Shown here one piece after another: positions 8,148 through 15,747 of a stretch of DNA of 33,351 bases; position 1 is the stretch's first letter, and each line of letters starts with the position of its first letter. The notes under the pieces are model-generated. The model made no database searches and was not told where the DNA came from. It worked only from the letters and a program-made list of their open reading frames with translations. The stretch is from Acidimicrobiia bacterium (GTDB taxonomy: Bacteria > Actinomycetota > Acidimicrobiia > Acidimicrobiales > CATQHL01), in NCBI GenBank assembly GCA_009835395.1, contig VXXM01000078.1, forward strand, positions 16,952-50,302. The letters are read 5' to 3'. The position numbers and the translations under genes are program-made.

Positions 8148-8782
8148 GCTTCTACGACGATCCCCTCGCACCCGGCGACGACGAGTCGGATCCCTCTCTG
8201 GGCGGGTCCGTCGGCGAGCCGGGGCCGTTCGAGTCGCTCGCCGGCGGTGGCCCCGAAGTCGTCGAGGACGTGGAGGCGGCGCTCGCCGATCTGGAGCGGT
8301 ACGTCAGCGGGGCGCGCGCCTCGAGCCTGTCCTCACAGGTCCGGCTGGACCGCGACCACCTCTTGGAGTTGATCCGGATCGCCCGGGCCCGGCTGCCGGT
8401 GGCCCTGCGCAGCGCCCGGTGGCTCATCAAGGAGCGCAACGACTACCTGGCCAAGGCGCGCCGCGACGCCGAGGAGATCATCGACGGGGTGAAGGCCGAG
8501 GCGGGGCGCATGGTGCAGCGCACCGAGGTCGTCAAGCAGGCGGAGGTGCGGGCCCGCCGGATCACCGAGGCGGCCGAGGATCTGGCTCGCCGCCAGCGGC
8601 TGGAACTCGAGGACTACTGCGACGAGCACCTCGCCCGCTTCGAGGAGGCCATGGAGCGCGCCCTGGACAACGTGCGGCAGGGACGCAGGCGGTTGCAGGG
8701 CTCGATCCCGCCCGCCGCAGCGCCGGGCCCCGAGGAGGCCGAGGAGTCCGACGGGCTCTTCTTCGACCAAGACGAGGAGTGA
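8144..8782 (+). CDS. Coiled-coil DivIVA/SepIVA-like protein
   Basis: A 212-residue acidic, charged protein with no membrane segment. Residues about 45-75 contain a short helix (EDVEAALADLERYVSGAR). Residues about 80-190 are a long predicted helical, coiled-coil region rich in Arg, Glu and Ala (for example ERNDYLAKARRDAEEIIDGV), like DivIVA or ATP synthase b-subunit helices. The tail is acidic (EEAEESDGLFFDQDEE). In mycobacteria the DivIVA-domain septation factor SepIVA lies beside the DUF177 gene; this one lies in the same place, immediately before DUF177. The role in septation or polar growth is therefore an inference from position and coiled-coil content, not from a clear DivIVA N-terminal motif. 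It overlaps both neighbours by 4 bases. Confidence 0.6.
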   Translation: MSFYDDPLAPGDDESDPSLGGSVGEPGPFESLAGGGPEVVEDVEAALADLERYVSGARASSLSSQVRLDRDHLLELIRIARARLPVALRSARWLIKERNDYLAKARRDAEEIIDGVKAEAGRMVQRTEVVKQAEVRARRITEAAEDLARRQRLELEDYCDEHLARFEEAMERALDNVRQGRRRLQGSIPPAAAPGPEEAEESDGLFFDQDEE

Positions 8783-9297
8783 GCGAGCCGCGCCCGGGCG
8801 CGCGCCCGGTCCTGGTCACCGTCGCCGACCTGCTGGCGACCCCCGGCCGGCGGCGGGAGTTGACGGGCAGGCGAGTCCTGGAGGACCTGGCCGTCGGCGG
8901 CGGGGCGATCGCCGAGGACGCCGTCGATCTGCAGCTCACCCTGGAGGCGCAGGCGGGGCGCATCATCTGCTCGGGCGAGGTGCACGCCCGCTGGGAGCTC
9001 GAGTGCCGGCGCTGCCTGGGGCCGGTGCTGGTCCCCGTGGCGCCGGAGGTGACCGAGGTGTTCGAGCCCGCACCGGCGGAGGGTGAGACGTTCCCCCTGG
9101 AGGGCGAGGTCGTGGACCTGGCGCCGATGCTGCGCGAGGTGGTGCTGCTGACGCTGCCGCTCGCCCCGATCTGCGACGAGTCCTGCGGTGGGCCCGCCGG
9201 AGGCTCGTACTACGGCGAGCCGGCGGCGGAGGAGGGGGAGGCGCCAGGGGTCCGGCGTGATCCGCGCTGGGCCGCCCTCGACGATTTCCGACCCTGA
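8779..9297 (+). CDS. yceD: DUF177 family protein (YceD, 23S rRNA accumulation)
   Basis: A 172-residue protein of the DUF177/YceD family, which is linked to large-subunit rRNA accumulation and nearly always precedes rpmF. It has the conserved pair C76-R-R-C79 (ELECRRCLGPV) and a second pair C132 and C136 in ICDESCGGP, which together could bind zinc. The C-terminal RDPRWAALDDF is the usual end of this family. GTG 8779 overlaps the preceding stop (GTGA), so coupling is likely and this start is preferred over upstream options. In bacteria generally the order yceD-rpmF-plsX-acpP is conserved, as here. Confidence 0.9.
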   Translation: MSEPRPGARPVLVTVADLLATPGRRRELTGRRVLEDLAVGGGAIAEDAVDLQLTLEAQAGRIICSGEVHARWELECRRCLGPVLVPVAPEVTEVFEPAPAEGETFPLEGEVVDLAPMLREVVLLTLPLAPICDESCGGPAGGSYYGEPAAEEGEAPGVRRDPRWAALDDFRP

Positions 9298-9318
9298 GGA
9301 ACCGGCGCAGGAGGCCGC

Positions 9319-9324
9319 TACCGT
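9319..9324 (+). promoter_or_regulatory. -10 box for a leaderless rpmF transcript
   Basis: TACCGT ends exactly 6 bases before the GTG start of rpmF (9331), which puts the expected transcription start at the G of GTG. The only purine-rich ribosome-binding-like sequence (AGGAGG, 9309-9314) lies 16 bases upstream, too far for normal use. The same spacing recurs before the SRAP, pgsA and DUF151 genes. Confidence 0.5.
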
Positions 9325-9330
9325 CACGGT

Positions 9331-9510
9331 GTGGCCGTACCCAAGAAGAAGACCTCCAAGGCGCGCTCGCGCAGCCGCCGCGCCGCCGCCTGGCAACTCG
9401 GCTCACCCGCCCGGTCGTTCTGTCCCCGCTGCGGCGCCGCCAAGCTGCCGCACCGCGTCTGTGGGGTGTGCGGCTGGTACGCCGGGCGTCAGGCGATCGA
9501 AGTTGACTGA
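9331..9510 (+). CDS. rpmF: 50S ribosomal protein L32 (zinc-binding form)
   Basis: A 59-residue ribosomal protein starting MAVPKKKTSKARSRSRRA, the classic L32 N terminus. It has a four-cysteine zinc ribbon with C31-x2-C34 and C44-x2-C47, so it is the zinc-binding (C+) form and not the cysteine-free paralogue used under zinc starvation. The start is GTG, the gene is short, and longer meaningless frames overlap it, so it is easily missed. It sits between DUF177 and plsX as usual. No ribosome binding site is placed correctly; a TACCGT box 6 bases upstream suggests a leaderless mRNA. Confidence 0.96.
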   Translation: MAVPKKKTSKARSRSRRAAAWQLGSPARSFCPRCGAAKLPHRVCGVCGWYAGRQAIEVD

Positions 9511-9532
9511 GGCGGATTCGCCCCGCTGTCCT

Positions 9533-9552
9533 ACCGGGCGTAGGGCGCGCAC
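9533..9552 (+). repeat. Direct repeat copy 1 upstream of plsX
   Basis: ACCGGGCGTAGGGCGCGCAC matches the copy at 9594-9613 in 19 of 20 positions; the two starts are 61 bases apart. It overlaps the palindrome GCGCACCGGTGCGC (9547-9560). Two near-identical elements in a 127-base gap before the fatty acid/phospholipid genes plsX and acpP suggest a paired regulator-binding site, but no regulator is known. Confidence 0.6.
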
Positions 9553-9593
9553 CGGTGCGCCCGCTTCAAGGCACGGATCACCCACCTCGGCCC

Positions 9594-9613
9594 ACCGGGC
9601 ATAGGGCGCGCAC
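9594..9613 (+). repeat. Direct repeat copy 2 upstream of plsX
   Basis: ACCGGGCATAGGGCGCGCAC, one mismatch from copy 1. It is followed at once by the palindrome GCCGGATCCGGC (9614-9625) and ends 24 bases before the plsX start. The repeat-plus-palindrome layout is the same in both copies, although the palindromes differ in sequence. Confidence 0.6.
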
Positions 9614-9637
9614 GCCGGATCCGGCCCTGCGGTTGTC

Positions 9638-10627
9638 GTGAACTCGCTGCCGGTCGCCGTCGATGCCATGGGGGGCGACAACGCGCCCGAGGCGATCGTC
9701 GAGGGTGCCCGCATGGCGGCGGGCGAGGGGCTCGGCGTGGTGCTGGTGGGCCCACCCGAGCAGCTCGACGGCAGCGGCCTGGAAGTGATCCCGGCGCACG
9801 AGGTGGTCGGCATGGACGCCGATCCCGGTGCCAGCGTCCGGCGTCTCAAGGACGCCTCGGTGGTGCGGGCGGCCGAGGCCGTGCGCGACGGCAAGGCCTG
9901 CGCCATGCTCTCCGCCGGCAACACCGGGGCCGCCATGGCGAGCGCGCTGCTGCGCTTCGGGCGGATCAAGGGGGTCGTGCGCCCGGCGGTGGCCTGCCTC
10001 TTCCCGGTGCCCGGGCGGGCGACGCCCACCGTGGTGCTGGACTGCGGGGCCAACTCCGACTGCGTCGCCGGCTGGCTGGTGCAGTTCGCCCGCATGGGCG
10101 CGGTGTACAGCCGCGCCGCCTTCGGCACCGCCGAGCCGCGGGTGGGGCTGCTGTCCATCGGCGAGGAGGCCGGCAAGGGTTCGGCCCTGGTCAAGGAGGT
10201 CTTCGGGCTTCTGGAGGACCCGGGCTGGCAGGACCGCGCCGGGGCTCGCTTCGTGGGCAACGTGGAGGGGCGCGACCTGTTGCTGGACTGCGCGGACGTC
10301 ATTGTGACCGACGGCTTCACCGGCAACGTGATGCTGAAGACCGCCGAGGGTGTGGCTGCGGTCATCGCCAGCCAGATCATCGGCCTGGCCGACAGCTCTC
10401 CCGAGGCCCGGGCCGGCGCCGACCTGTTCTTCCCCGCGCTCATGGGTCTCTACGAGACCTTCGACCCGGAGAACACCGGCGGCGCGGTGCTGCTGGGTGT
10501 GCGTGGGGTGTGCACCATCTCGCACGGATCCTCGAGCCCCAAGGCGATCGCCAGCGCCATCGGCGTGTCGCATCAACTGGCGGCGGCGGGGGTCGTGTCA
10601 CAGATCGCCGACGCGGTCACAGGGTAG
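9638..10627 (+). CDS. plsX: Phosphate acyltransferase PlsX
   Basis: A 329-residue protein that converts acyl-ACP and phosphate to acyl-phosphate, the acyl donor for PlsY in membrane phospholipid synthesis; it acts at the inner face of the membrane. Family signatures are clear: VAVDAMGGDNAP at the N terminus, MLSAGNTGAAMA, LDCGANSDC, GLLSIGEEAGKG, FVGNVEGRDLL, VTDGFTGNVMLK, and the end motif GVCTISHGSSSPKAI. The usual phosphate-site residues appear intact. GTG 9638 is taken as start since MNSLPVAVDAMGGD matches the family; no ribosome binding site is evident. The 127-base upstream gap holds two direct repeats. acpP follows after 60 bases. Confidence 0.97.
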   Translation: MNSLPVAVDAMGGDNAPEAIVEGARMAAGEGLGVVLVGPPEQLDGSGLEVIPAHEVVGMDADPGASVRRLKDASVVRAAEAVRDGKACAMLSAGNTGAAMASALLRFGRIKGVVRPAVACLFPVPGRATPTVVLDCGANSDCVAGWLVQFARMGAVYSRAAFGTAEPRVGLLSIGEEAGKGSALVKEVFGLLEDPGWQDRAGARFVGNVEGRDLLLDCADVIVTDGFTGNVMLKTAEGVAAVIASQIIGLADSSPEARAGADLFFPALMGLYETFDPENTGGAVLLGVRGVCTISHGSSSPKAIASAIGVSHQLAAAGVVSQIADAVTG

Positions 10628-10630
10628 AAT
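10625..10630 (+). promoter_or_regulatory. Possible -10 box for acpP
   Basis: TAGAAT overlaps the plsX stop codon and is the best -10 match in the plsX-acpP gap. Start of transcription near 10637 would give a leader of about 50 bases ending in AGGAGG (10674-10679), 8 bases before the acpP start. No good -35 is seen at 17 bases. Confidence 0.35.
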
Positions 10631-10687
10631 CCGATCTCCCCACGGCGTGCCACCCGGCGCGCCGGCGCTCGAGAGGAGGCAGCAGCC

Positions 10688-10978
10688 GTGCCGGCGGAGA
10701 CCCACGTTTCGCAGAGCCCGATGCCGCGGTCGGAGATCCTGGAGCAGATCAGGGGCCGGCTGGCTGACATCCTCGAGATCGACCCCGCCGACATCGCCGA
10801 GGGCGATTCCTTCCTCGACGACCTCGACGCCGACTCGCTGGCGCTGATCGAGCTGGTCGAGGCGCTGGAGGAGGAGTTCGGCGAACGCACCGTGGGCTTC
10901 CGGATCGACGACGAGGACCTGCAGGACCTGCGGACGGTCCGCGACGCGGTCGACTACGTCGAGGCACGACTGGGCTGA
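10688..10978 (+). CDS. acpP: Acyl carrier protein
   Basis: A 96-residue acidic protein that carries acyl chains as thioesters on 4'-phosphopantetheine during fatty acid synthesis and hands them to PlsX and other acyltransferases. The attachment serine is S50 in the DADSLALIEL motif. Compared with a typical ACP of about 78 residues it has roughly 13 extra N-terminal residues (to SPMPRSE) and a small insertion (GERTVGFRIDDEDL) before helix III. GTG 10688 is supported by AGGAGG 8 bases upstream; the internal ATG at about residue 12 would give a more typical length but lacks such a site. rnc begins at the base after its stop. Confidence 0.95.
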   Translation: MPAETHVSQSPMPRSEILEQIRGRLADILEIDPADIAEGDSFLDDLDADSLALIELVEALEEEFGERTVGFRIDDEDLQDLRTVRDAVDYVEARLG

Positions 10979-11779
10979 GTGGCTGCTGTCGAGGGCGACA
11001 ACCTGGCGGAGCGCATCGGCTACCGGTTCGCCGACGAGACGCTGAAGGAGTTGGCGCTGCGCCACCGATCCTGGGTGGCCGAGCAGCGTCCGGTCGGCGG
11101 GGCTCGGCCCGCCTCCAACGAGCGCCTCGAGTTGCTGGGCGACGCCGTGCTGGACGTGGTCGTCTCCGAGCACCTCTACATCAGCTACCCCGACCTGGAC
11201 GTGGGCCAACTCGCCAAGGTGCGGGCCTCGGTGGTGTCGGCCGACTGCCTGGCGGAGTTGGCCGGCGAGCTGCGACTCGGGGAGGAACTGCTGGTGGGGC
11301 GGGGCGAGGAAGCGGCCGGCGGCCGCGCCAAGCGCTCCATCCTGGCGGACGCCGCCGAGGCCCTCATCGGGGCCGTGTACCTCGACGGCGGCTGGGAGCC
11401 GGCGCGGCGGCTGGTGCTGTCGCTGCTCACCGAGCGCATCGCCACCGTGGCGCGGGATCCGGGGCGGGACGACTACAAGACCGTGCTGCAGGAGCGGGCG
11501 GCGCACGCCGGGGAGGCGGCGCCCAGCTACCTCCTGAGCCACAGCGGTCCCGACCACGAGCGCACCTGGCGGGCCGTCGTGATGATCGGCGACATCGACT
11601 GCGGCGCCGGCGAGGGGCGCACCAAGAAGCAGGCCGAGCAGGCGGCGGCGCACGCCGCGCTGGCCCGCTACGAGGCCGGGTCGCCGGCCGATCGGCCATC
11701 CCCGGACTCCCCCGGCGCGGGTGCGAAGATGGTCGGTGGCCCCCCGGGGCCTAGAGACGACGCGCCAAGGACACCATGA
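10979..11779 (+). CDS. rnc: Ribonuclease III
   Basis: A 266-residue endonuclease that cleaves double-stranded RNA in rRNA precursors and mRNAs. The N-terminal RNase III domain has the signature NERLELLGDAVL (residues 47-58), with E51 and D55 as metal ligands, and the second metal site in ADAAEALIGAVYLDGG. The C-terminal double-stranded RNA-binding domain begins at DYKTVLQE and includes GRTKKQAEQAAA. A tail of about 30 residues rich in Pro, Gly and Ser (SPADRPSPDSPG) is extra. GTG follows the acpP stop with no gap, and the stop overlaps the next gene as ATGA (11776-11779), so acpP, rnc and the Fpg-like gene look translationally coupled. Confidence 0.96.
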   Translation: MAAVEGDNLAERIGYRFADETLKELALRHRSWVAEQRPVGGARPASNERLELLGDAVLDVVVSEHLYISYPDLDVGQLAKVRASVVSADCLAELAGELRLGEELLVGRGEEAAGGRAKRSILADAAEALIGAVYLDGGWEPARRLVLSLLTERIATVARDPGRDDYKTVLQERAAHAGEAAPSYLLSHSGPDHERTWRAVVMIGDIDCGAGEGRTKKQAEQAAAHAALARYEAGSPADRPSPDSPGAGAKMVGGPPGPRDDAPRTP

Positions 11780-12603
11780 TCGAGTCACCCGAAGTAGAGG
11801 TCGTGCGCCGTGAGTTGGAGCGCGAGGTCCTGGACAGGCGGGTGAAGGCGGTCGAGGTGCTGTCCGAGAGCGTCACCCCACACAGCGCGGAGGAGCTGAA
11901 CGAGCGACTGGAGCGGGCCAAGATCACCGGAGAGGTCTCCCGGCAGGGCCTGCAGTTGCTGCTCTCCTTCGACAACGAGGAGATCATGGGTATCACCCTC
12001 GGCGCCGGCGGCCACCTGCGCCGCCAACCCAACAGGGATCGCGTCGATCCCGCCACGCGCCTCGTCATCACGTTCACGCAGTACGGGGGGCTTCGCCTGC
12101 TGGACTTCAAGGAGGGTGCCCGGCTGCGCCTGCTGAGTCCCGAGCAGGCGCAGGAGCAGCAGCCCGAGGGCATCGACCCGCTCGTCACGTCGCTCTCCTG
12201 GACCGACTTCTCGAGCCTGCTGGCGACCCCGCCCCGCCCCGTCTACCTGAAGGCGTTCCTGACCAACGCCGGCGCGATCGTCGGCGTCGGCGACATGTAC
12301 GCCGATGAGATCCTCTTCAACGCCGGGCTGCGCCACGACCGGATGACCGACTCGCTGGGGCGCCAGGAGATCCGCCGGCTGTGGCGAGCCATCGTGGAGG
12401 TGCTGCACGACGCCGTGAAGTACCGGGGCTCCACGCTGGAGGACAACCACTTCTTGTCGCTGTCGGGCGAGCCCGGCGCGTACCAGAACCATCACAACGT
12501 ATTCCGCAGGCACGGCCGGCTGAGCCCGCGCTCGCGCCGGCCGATCGTGCGAGTCAAGTACCGGGGGCGCTGGACCTACTACTGCGAACAGTCACAGGTG
12601 TAG
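11776..12603 (+). CDS. Fpg/Nei-family protein lacking catalytic Pro and most zinc ligands
   Basis: A 275-residue protein at the standard mutM position (rnc-mutM-smc). It aligns along its length with the Fpg/Nei DNA glycosylase family: N-terminal MIESPEVEVVRREL, a beta-sandwich ending YGGLRLLDFKEGA, the H2TH region (KAFLTNAGAIVGVGDMYADEILFNAGL), and a C-terminal finger-like end (GRWTYYCEQSQV). Key residues are changed: the catalytic N-terminal Pro is Ile2 (Glu3 is kept), the beta-turn Lys near RRGK is absent (SRQGLQ), GIGNIYADE is GVGDMYADE, and three of the four zinc-finger cysteines are Ser (S250, S253, S273; only C270 remains) at exactly the CX2CX16CX2C spacing. I recall a related Fpg-like group starting MIELPEA, annotated as endonuclease VIII. 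A glycosylase activity should not be assumed; DNA or lesion binding remains plausible. Confidence 0.8.
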   Translation: MIESPEVEVVRRELEREVLDRRVKAVEVLSESVTPHSAEELNERLERAKITGEVSRQGLQLLLSFDNEEIMGITLGAGGHLRRQPNRDRVDPATRLVITFTQYGGLRLLDFKEGARLRLLSPEQAQEQQPEGIDPLVTSLSWTDFSSLLATPPRPVYLKAFLTNAGAIVGVGDMYADEILFNAGLRHDRMTDSLGRQEIRRLWRAIVEVLHDAVKYRGSTLEDNHFLSLSGEPGAYQNHHNVFRRHGRLSPRSRRPIVRVKYRGRWTYYCEQSQV

Positions 12604-12605
12604 CC

Positions 12606-15600
12606 GTGTTCCTGCAGTCCCTGACGCTGAAGGGCTTCAAGTCGTTCGCCGAGACCACGACGATCAGCCTCGCCCCCGGCCTGTCGGTGATCGTCGGCCC
12701 CAACGGCAGCGGCAAGTCCAATATCGTGGACGCCATCAGCTGGGTGCTGGGCTCGCAGTCCCCGACGGCTCTGCGCTCCCAGCAGATGGACGATGTGATC
12801 TTCGCGGGCAACCCCGGCCGGGCGGCGCTGGGGCGGGCCGAGGTCACCCTCACCTTCGACAACGCCGACCGACGCCTGCCGCTGGACCTCGACGAGGTGG
12901 CCATCAGCCGCACCCTGTTCCGCAGCGGCGACAGCGCCTACGCCATCAACGCCACCCAGACCCGCCTGATCGACATCGCCGAGATGCTCTCCGCCGCCGG
13001 GGTGGGACGGCACCGTCACGTGATCGTCTCCCAGGGCCACATCGACGCCGTGCTGAGGGCCAAGCCGGCCGAGCGGCGGGCCATCCTGGAGGAGGCCGCC
13101 GGCGTGTCCGCCTACCGGGTCCGCAAGGAGAAGGCGCTGCGACGGCTGGAGGACACCGAGGCGAACCTGGCGCGCCTCGGCGACCAGTTGAACGAGGTCA
13201 GGCGGGCGCTGCGGCCCCTGGAGCGGCAGGCCTCGGTGGCGCGGCGCCACGGCGCGCTGGCTGCGGAGCTGGCCGCCCTGCAGATCCACCGGCTCGGAGC
13301 CGAGCTCGGCGAGCTGCGGGCGCGCCGGCGCGAGGCGGCGACCCGGCGGCGCGACCTGGCGGACCGCCGCGCCGCGGCCGGCCGTGAGCTCGTCACCCTC
13401 GACGGGCGCATCGCCGAGGCCGAGGCGCGCCTGTCGGCTCCGGACCACGTGGCGCTGGCCACCGCCGGCGAGCGCCTCGCCACCCTGGAGGACCGCGCCC
13501 AGCGGGCCCAGCGGGCGATCAGCCGGCGCCAGCAGGAATACGAGCGCCGCCGCCAGGGATGGCTGGCCGGCGACCTGCTGGCCTCCCTCGGCGACGAGTC
13601 CGCCCGCGTCGAGGCCGCCCTGGGTGAGTTGGACGGCGCCGAGGCCGAGCTGTCGGCCGAACGCGCCCGCCTCGACGACGACGCCGCCGCACTGGCGGCC
13701 GAGGGGCGGGCGCACGCGGCCCGCACGGAGGAATCCGGTGCCGTCCTCGAGGCGGCCGGGGAGCGCTGCACGGAGGCCGTCGCCGCGGAGGTCGCTGCCC
13801 AGCAGGCGCGGGCCGCCGCAGCCGGCGAGCACGACCGGTGGCGGGCCCGGGTCGAGGCGCTGGCCATGGCGAGGGGCGACGCGCGGGCGCGCTCGGGCAT
13901 GGAGGTTCTCGCCGGCATCACCGGTGTGCTGGGTGCGCTCGGCGATCTGGTGACGGTGGAGGAGGGCTGGGAGGCGGCGTTCGAGGCCGCGGCCGGTGAT
14001 GCCCTCGCCGCAGCCGTCCTGGACGGCCCGGCGGCGGCCCGACCGGCCCTGGAGGCGCTGGTCGGTGCGAGGACAGCCGGCGCGGTGCTACCGAGCCGCG
14101 CCGCTTCCGGACCGCCGCCGGTCGGGAGGCCATTGCGCCCCCATGTGCGGGGCGGGGGAGTTGCCGCCGACGATGTCCTCGACGGGCTCATCGGCTCGGT
14201 CGTCGTCGTGCCGACCTGGCAGGAGGCCTGCGACGCCGTCGCCGACCATCCCGGCGCAACCGTCGTCACCCCGGCGGGCGACTGCTTCTCACCGACCGGC
14301 TGGCGGGTGGGCGTCCACCGGCCGGGAGGCACGGGCGACGCGCTGGCGGAGTCCCGGGAGCGGTTGGAGAGCGCCGAGGTCTCGCTGGCGGAGGCCGACC
14401 GGGCCCTCAGCGAGGCGGTCGACGCGTCCGCCGAGGCGGCCGGCCGGCTGGCGGAGTTGCAGCGGTCCGTCGAAGCCGCCGAGGCGGTGGCCCGCGAGGC
14501 CGCCGCCGACCTGCAGCGGCGCCGCGGGAAGTTGGACGCCGAGCGGCGGTCGCTGGACCGGCGGGCGTCGGAGATCGGGGCGCGCCGTGCGGTGCTGTCC
14601 GAACGCCGGGACGAACTGCGGGAACGCCTGGAGGGTCACGAGGCGGCGGTCGCCTCCGCGGGCGCCGACGCCCGGCGCAGCGCGGTCCTGGCCGAGTTGG
14701 CGGCACGGCTCGCCGGCAGCGCCGAGGAGTGCCGCGGCGGCCTCGAACGCCTGCGCGCCCGCCAGCGCCAACTGGCGGAGGCGGGCCGGCTCACCGCGGC
14801 GCGGCTCGAGGCGGATCGCAAGGCGCGTGCGCAGTTGGCCACCTCGGTCGCCGAGGTCGGCGAGCAACTGCTCGGCGCCCAGCGCACCGAGGACGAACTC
14901 CGGCTGCGCATCGAGTCGGTCACGGAGACCTTGCGCAGCCGGCACGACTGCGACGAGGTCCGGGCCACGCGAACCGCGCAGCCCGACCTCCCCGAGGGCG
15001 TCACCGCCTCGCAACGCATCCGCGAACTGGAGCGACTGTTGCGCGGCATCGGCCCGGTGAACCCCCTTGCCGTGCGCGAGCACGACATCCTGCGGGAGCG
15101 CCACGACCAGCTGGCCGCCCAGATCGAGGACGTCCGCAGCGCCCGCCGCGATCTCAAGAAGCTCGTCCGGAGCGTCGACAGCGAGATCCTGGAAGCGTTC
15201 TCGCGCTGCTACCAAGAGGTCGCGGAGAGTTTCGAGACGGTCTTCGGCGTGCTCTTCGAGGGGGGCGCGGGCCGGCTGTCCCTCACCGAGCCGGACGACC
15301 CGCTCAACTCAGGTGTGGAGATCGAGGCGCAGCCCGCCGGGAAGAACCTGCGGAGGTTGGCACTGCTGTCCGGCGGCGAGCGCTCCCTGGCGGCGCTGGC
15401 GTTCCTGTTCGCGGTGTTCCGATCGCAGGACTGCCCGTTCTACGTGCTGGACGAGGTGGACGCCGCCCTCGACGATGTCAACCTGCACCGCTTCCTGCGG
15501 CTGCTCGAGGACTTCCGCGCCACTGCGCAACTCATCCTGGTCACGCACCAGAAGCCCACCATGGAGGTCGCCGACAGCCTGTACGGCGTGACGATGCGGC

Positions 15601-15689
15601 CGGGCGGCACCAGCAGGGTGATCGCCGAGCGCCGGCACACCCCGCTTCCGCTGCAGGCGGCCGGCGCGGGGTTTTCGCCCGCCGGCTGA
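12606..15689 (+). CDS. smc: Chromosome segregation protein SMC
   Basis: A 1027-residue SMC ATPase that with ScpA and ScpB loads on and compacts the chromosome. The N-terminal head has Walker A GPNGSGKSN at 31-39; the C-terminal head has the signature LLSGGERSL (920-928) and Walker B YVLDEVDAAL (from 946). Two Arg/Glu/Ala-rich coiled-coil arms flank a hinge at roughly 430-570 (from MEVLAGITGVLGALGDLV to FSPTGWRVGV). Bacterial SMC is usually about 1150-1190 residues, so the arms are shorter here, but no motif is missing and no frameshift is visible. GTG 12606 is chosen because MFLQSLTLKGFKSFA is the usual N terminus; it follows the Fpg-like stop by 2 bases. The scpA and scpB genes are not in this window. 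Confidence 0.96.
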   Translation: MFLQSLTLKGFKSFAETTTISLAPGLSVIVGPNGSGKSNIVDAISWVLGSQSPTALRSQQMDDVIFAGNPGRAALGRAEVTLTFDNADRRLPLDLDEVAISRTLFRSGDSAYAINATQTRLIDIAEMLSAAGVGRHRHVIVSQGHIDAVLRAKPAERRAILEEAAGVSAYRVRKEKALRRLEDTEANLARLGDQLNEVRRALRPLERQASVARRHGALAAELAALQIHRLGAELGELRARRREAATRRRDLADRRAAAGRELVTLDGRIAEAEARLSAPDHVALATAGERLATLEDRAQRAQRAISRRQQEYERRRQGWLAGDLLASLGDESARVEAALGELDGAEAELSAERARLDDDAAALAAEGRAHAARTEESGAVLEAAGERCTEAVAAEVAAQQARAAAAGEHDRWRARVEALAMARGDARARSGMEVLAGITGVLGALGDLVTVEEGWEAAFEAAAGDALAAAVLDGPAAARPALEALVGARTAGAVLPSRAASGPPPVGRPLRPHVRGGGVAADDVLDGLIGSVVVVPTWQEACDAVADHPGATVVTPAGDCFSPTGWRVGVHRPGGTGDALAESRERLESAEVSLAEADRALSEAVDASAEAAGRLAELQRSVEAAEAVAREAAADLQRRRGKLDAERRSLDRRASEIGARRAVLSERRDELRERLEGHEAAVASAGADARRSAVLAELAARLAGSAEECRGGLERLRARQRQLAEAGRLTAARLEADRKARAQLATSVAEVGEQLLGAQRTEDELRLRIESVTETLRSRHDCDEVRATRTAQPDLPEGVTASQRIRELERLLRGIGPVNPLAVREHDILRERHDQLAAQIEDVRSARRDLKKLVRSVDSEILEAFSRCYQEVAESFETVFGVLFEGGAGRLSLTEPDDPLNSGVEIEAQPAGKNLRRLALLSGGERSLAALAFLFAVFRSQDCPFYVLDEVDAALDDVNLHRFLRLLEDFRATAQLILVTHQKPTMEVADSLYGVTMRPGGTSRVIAERRHTPLPLQAAGAGFSPAG

Positions 15690-15711
15690 GCGGTCGCGGC
15701 AGCGGCCGGAA

Positions 15712-15740
15712 GTGACGCAACGCGGCCGGATTGGTACCGT
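15712..15740 (+). promoter_or_regulatory. Promoter of the response regulator gene
   Basis: GTGACG (15712-15717) as -35, a 17-base spacer, and TACCGT (15735-15740) as -10. This is the best-formed promoter in the window. The -10 ends 7 bases before GTG 15748, so the mRNA is expected to be leaderless. Confidence 0.55.
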
Positions 15741-15747
15741 CATTGGC

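Noticed and set aside
9188..9604. A 138-codon frame covering the rpmF region
   Set aside because: The overlapping GTG frame at 9331 encodes an unmistakable L32 protein; the longer frame has no motif.
11776..12603. Calling the Fpg-like gene a pseudogene
   Set aside because: The frame is full length with no stops, overlaps rnc by ATGA and retains the family's hydrophobic core; only catalytic and zinc residues are changed.
12840..15300. Repetitive GC-rich segments in smc as possible DNA repeats
   Set aside because: They reflect heptad coiled-coil coding (Ala/Arg/Glu codons), not nucleotide repeats.
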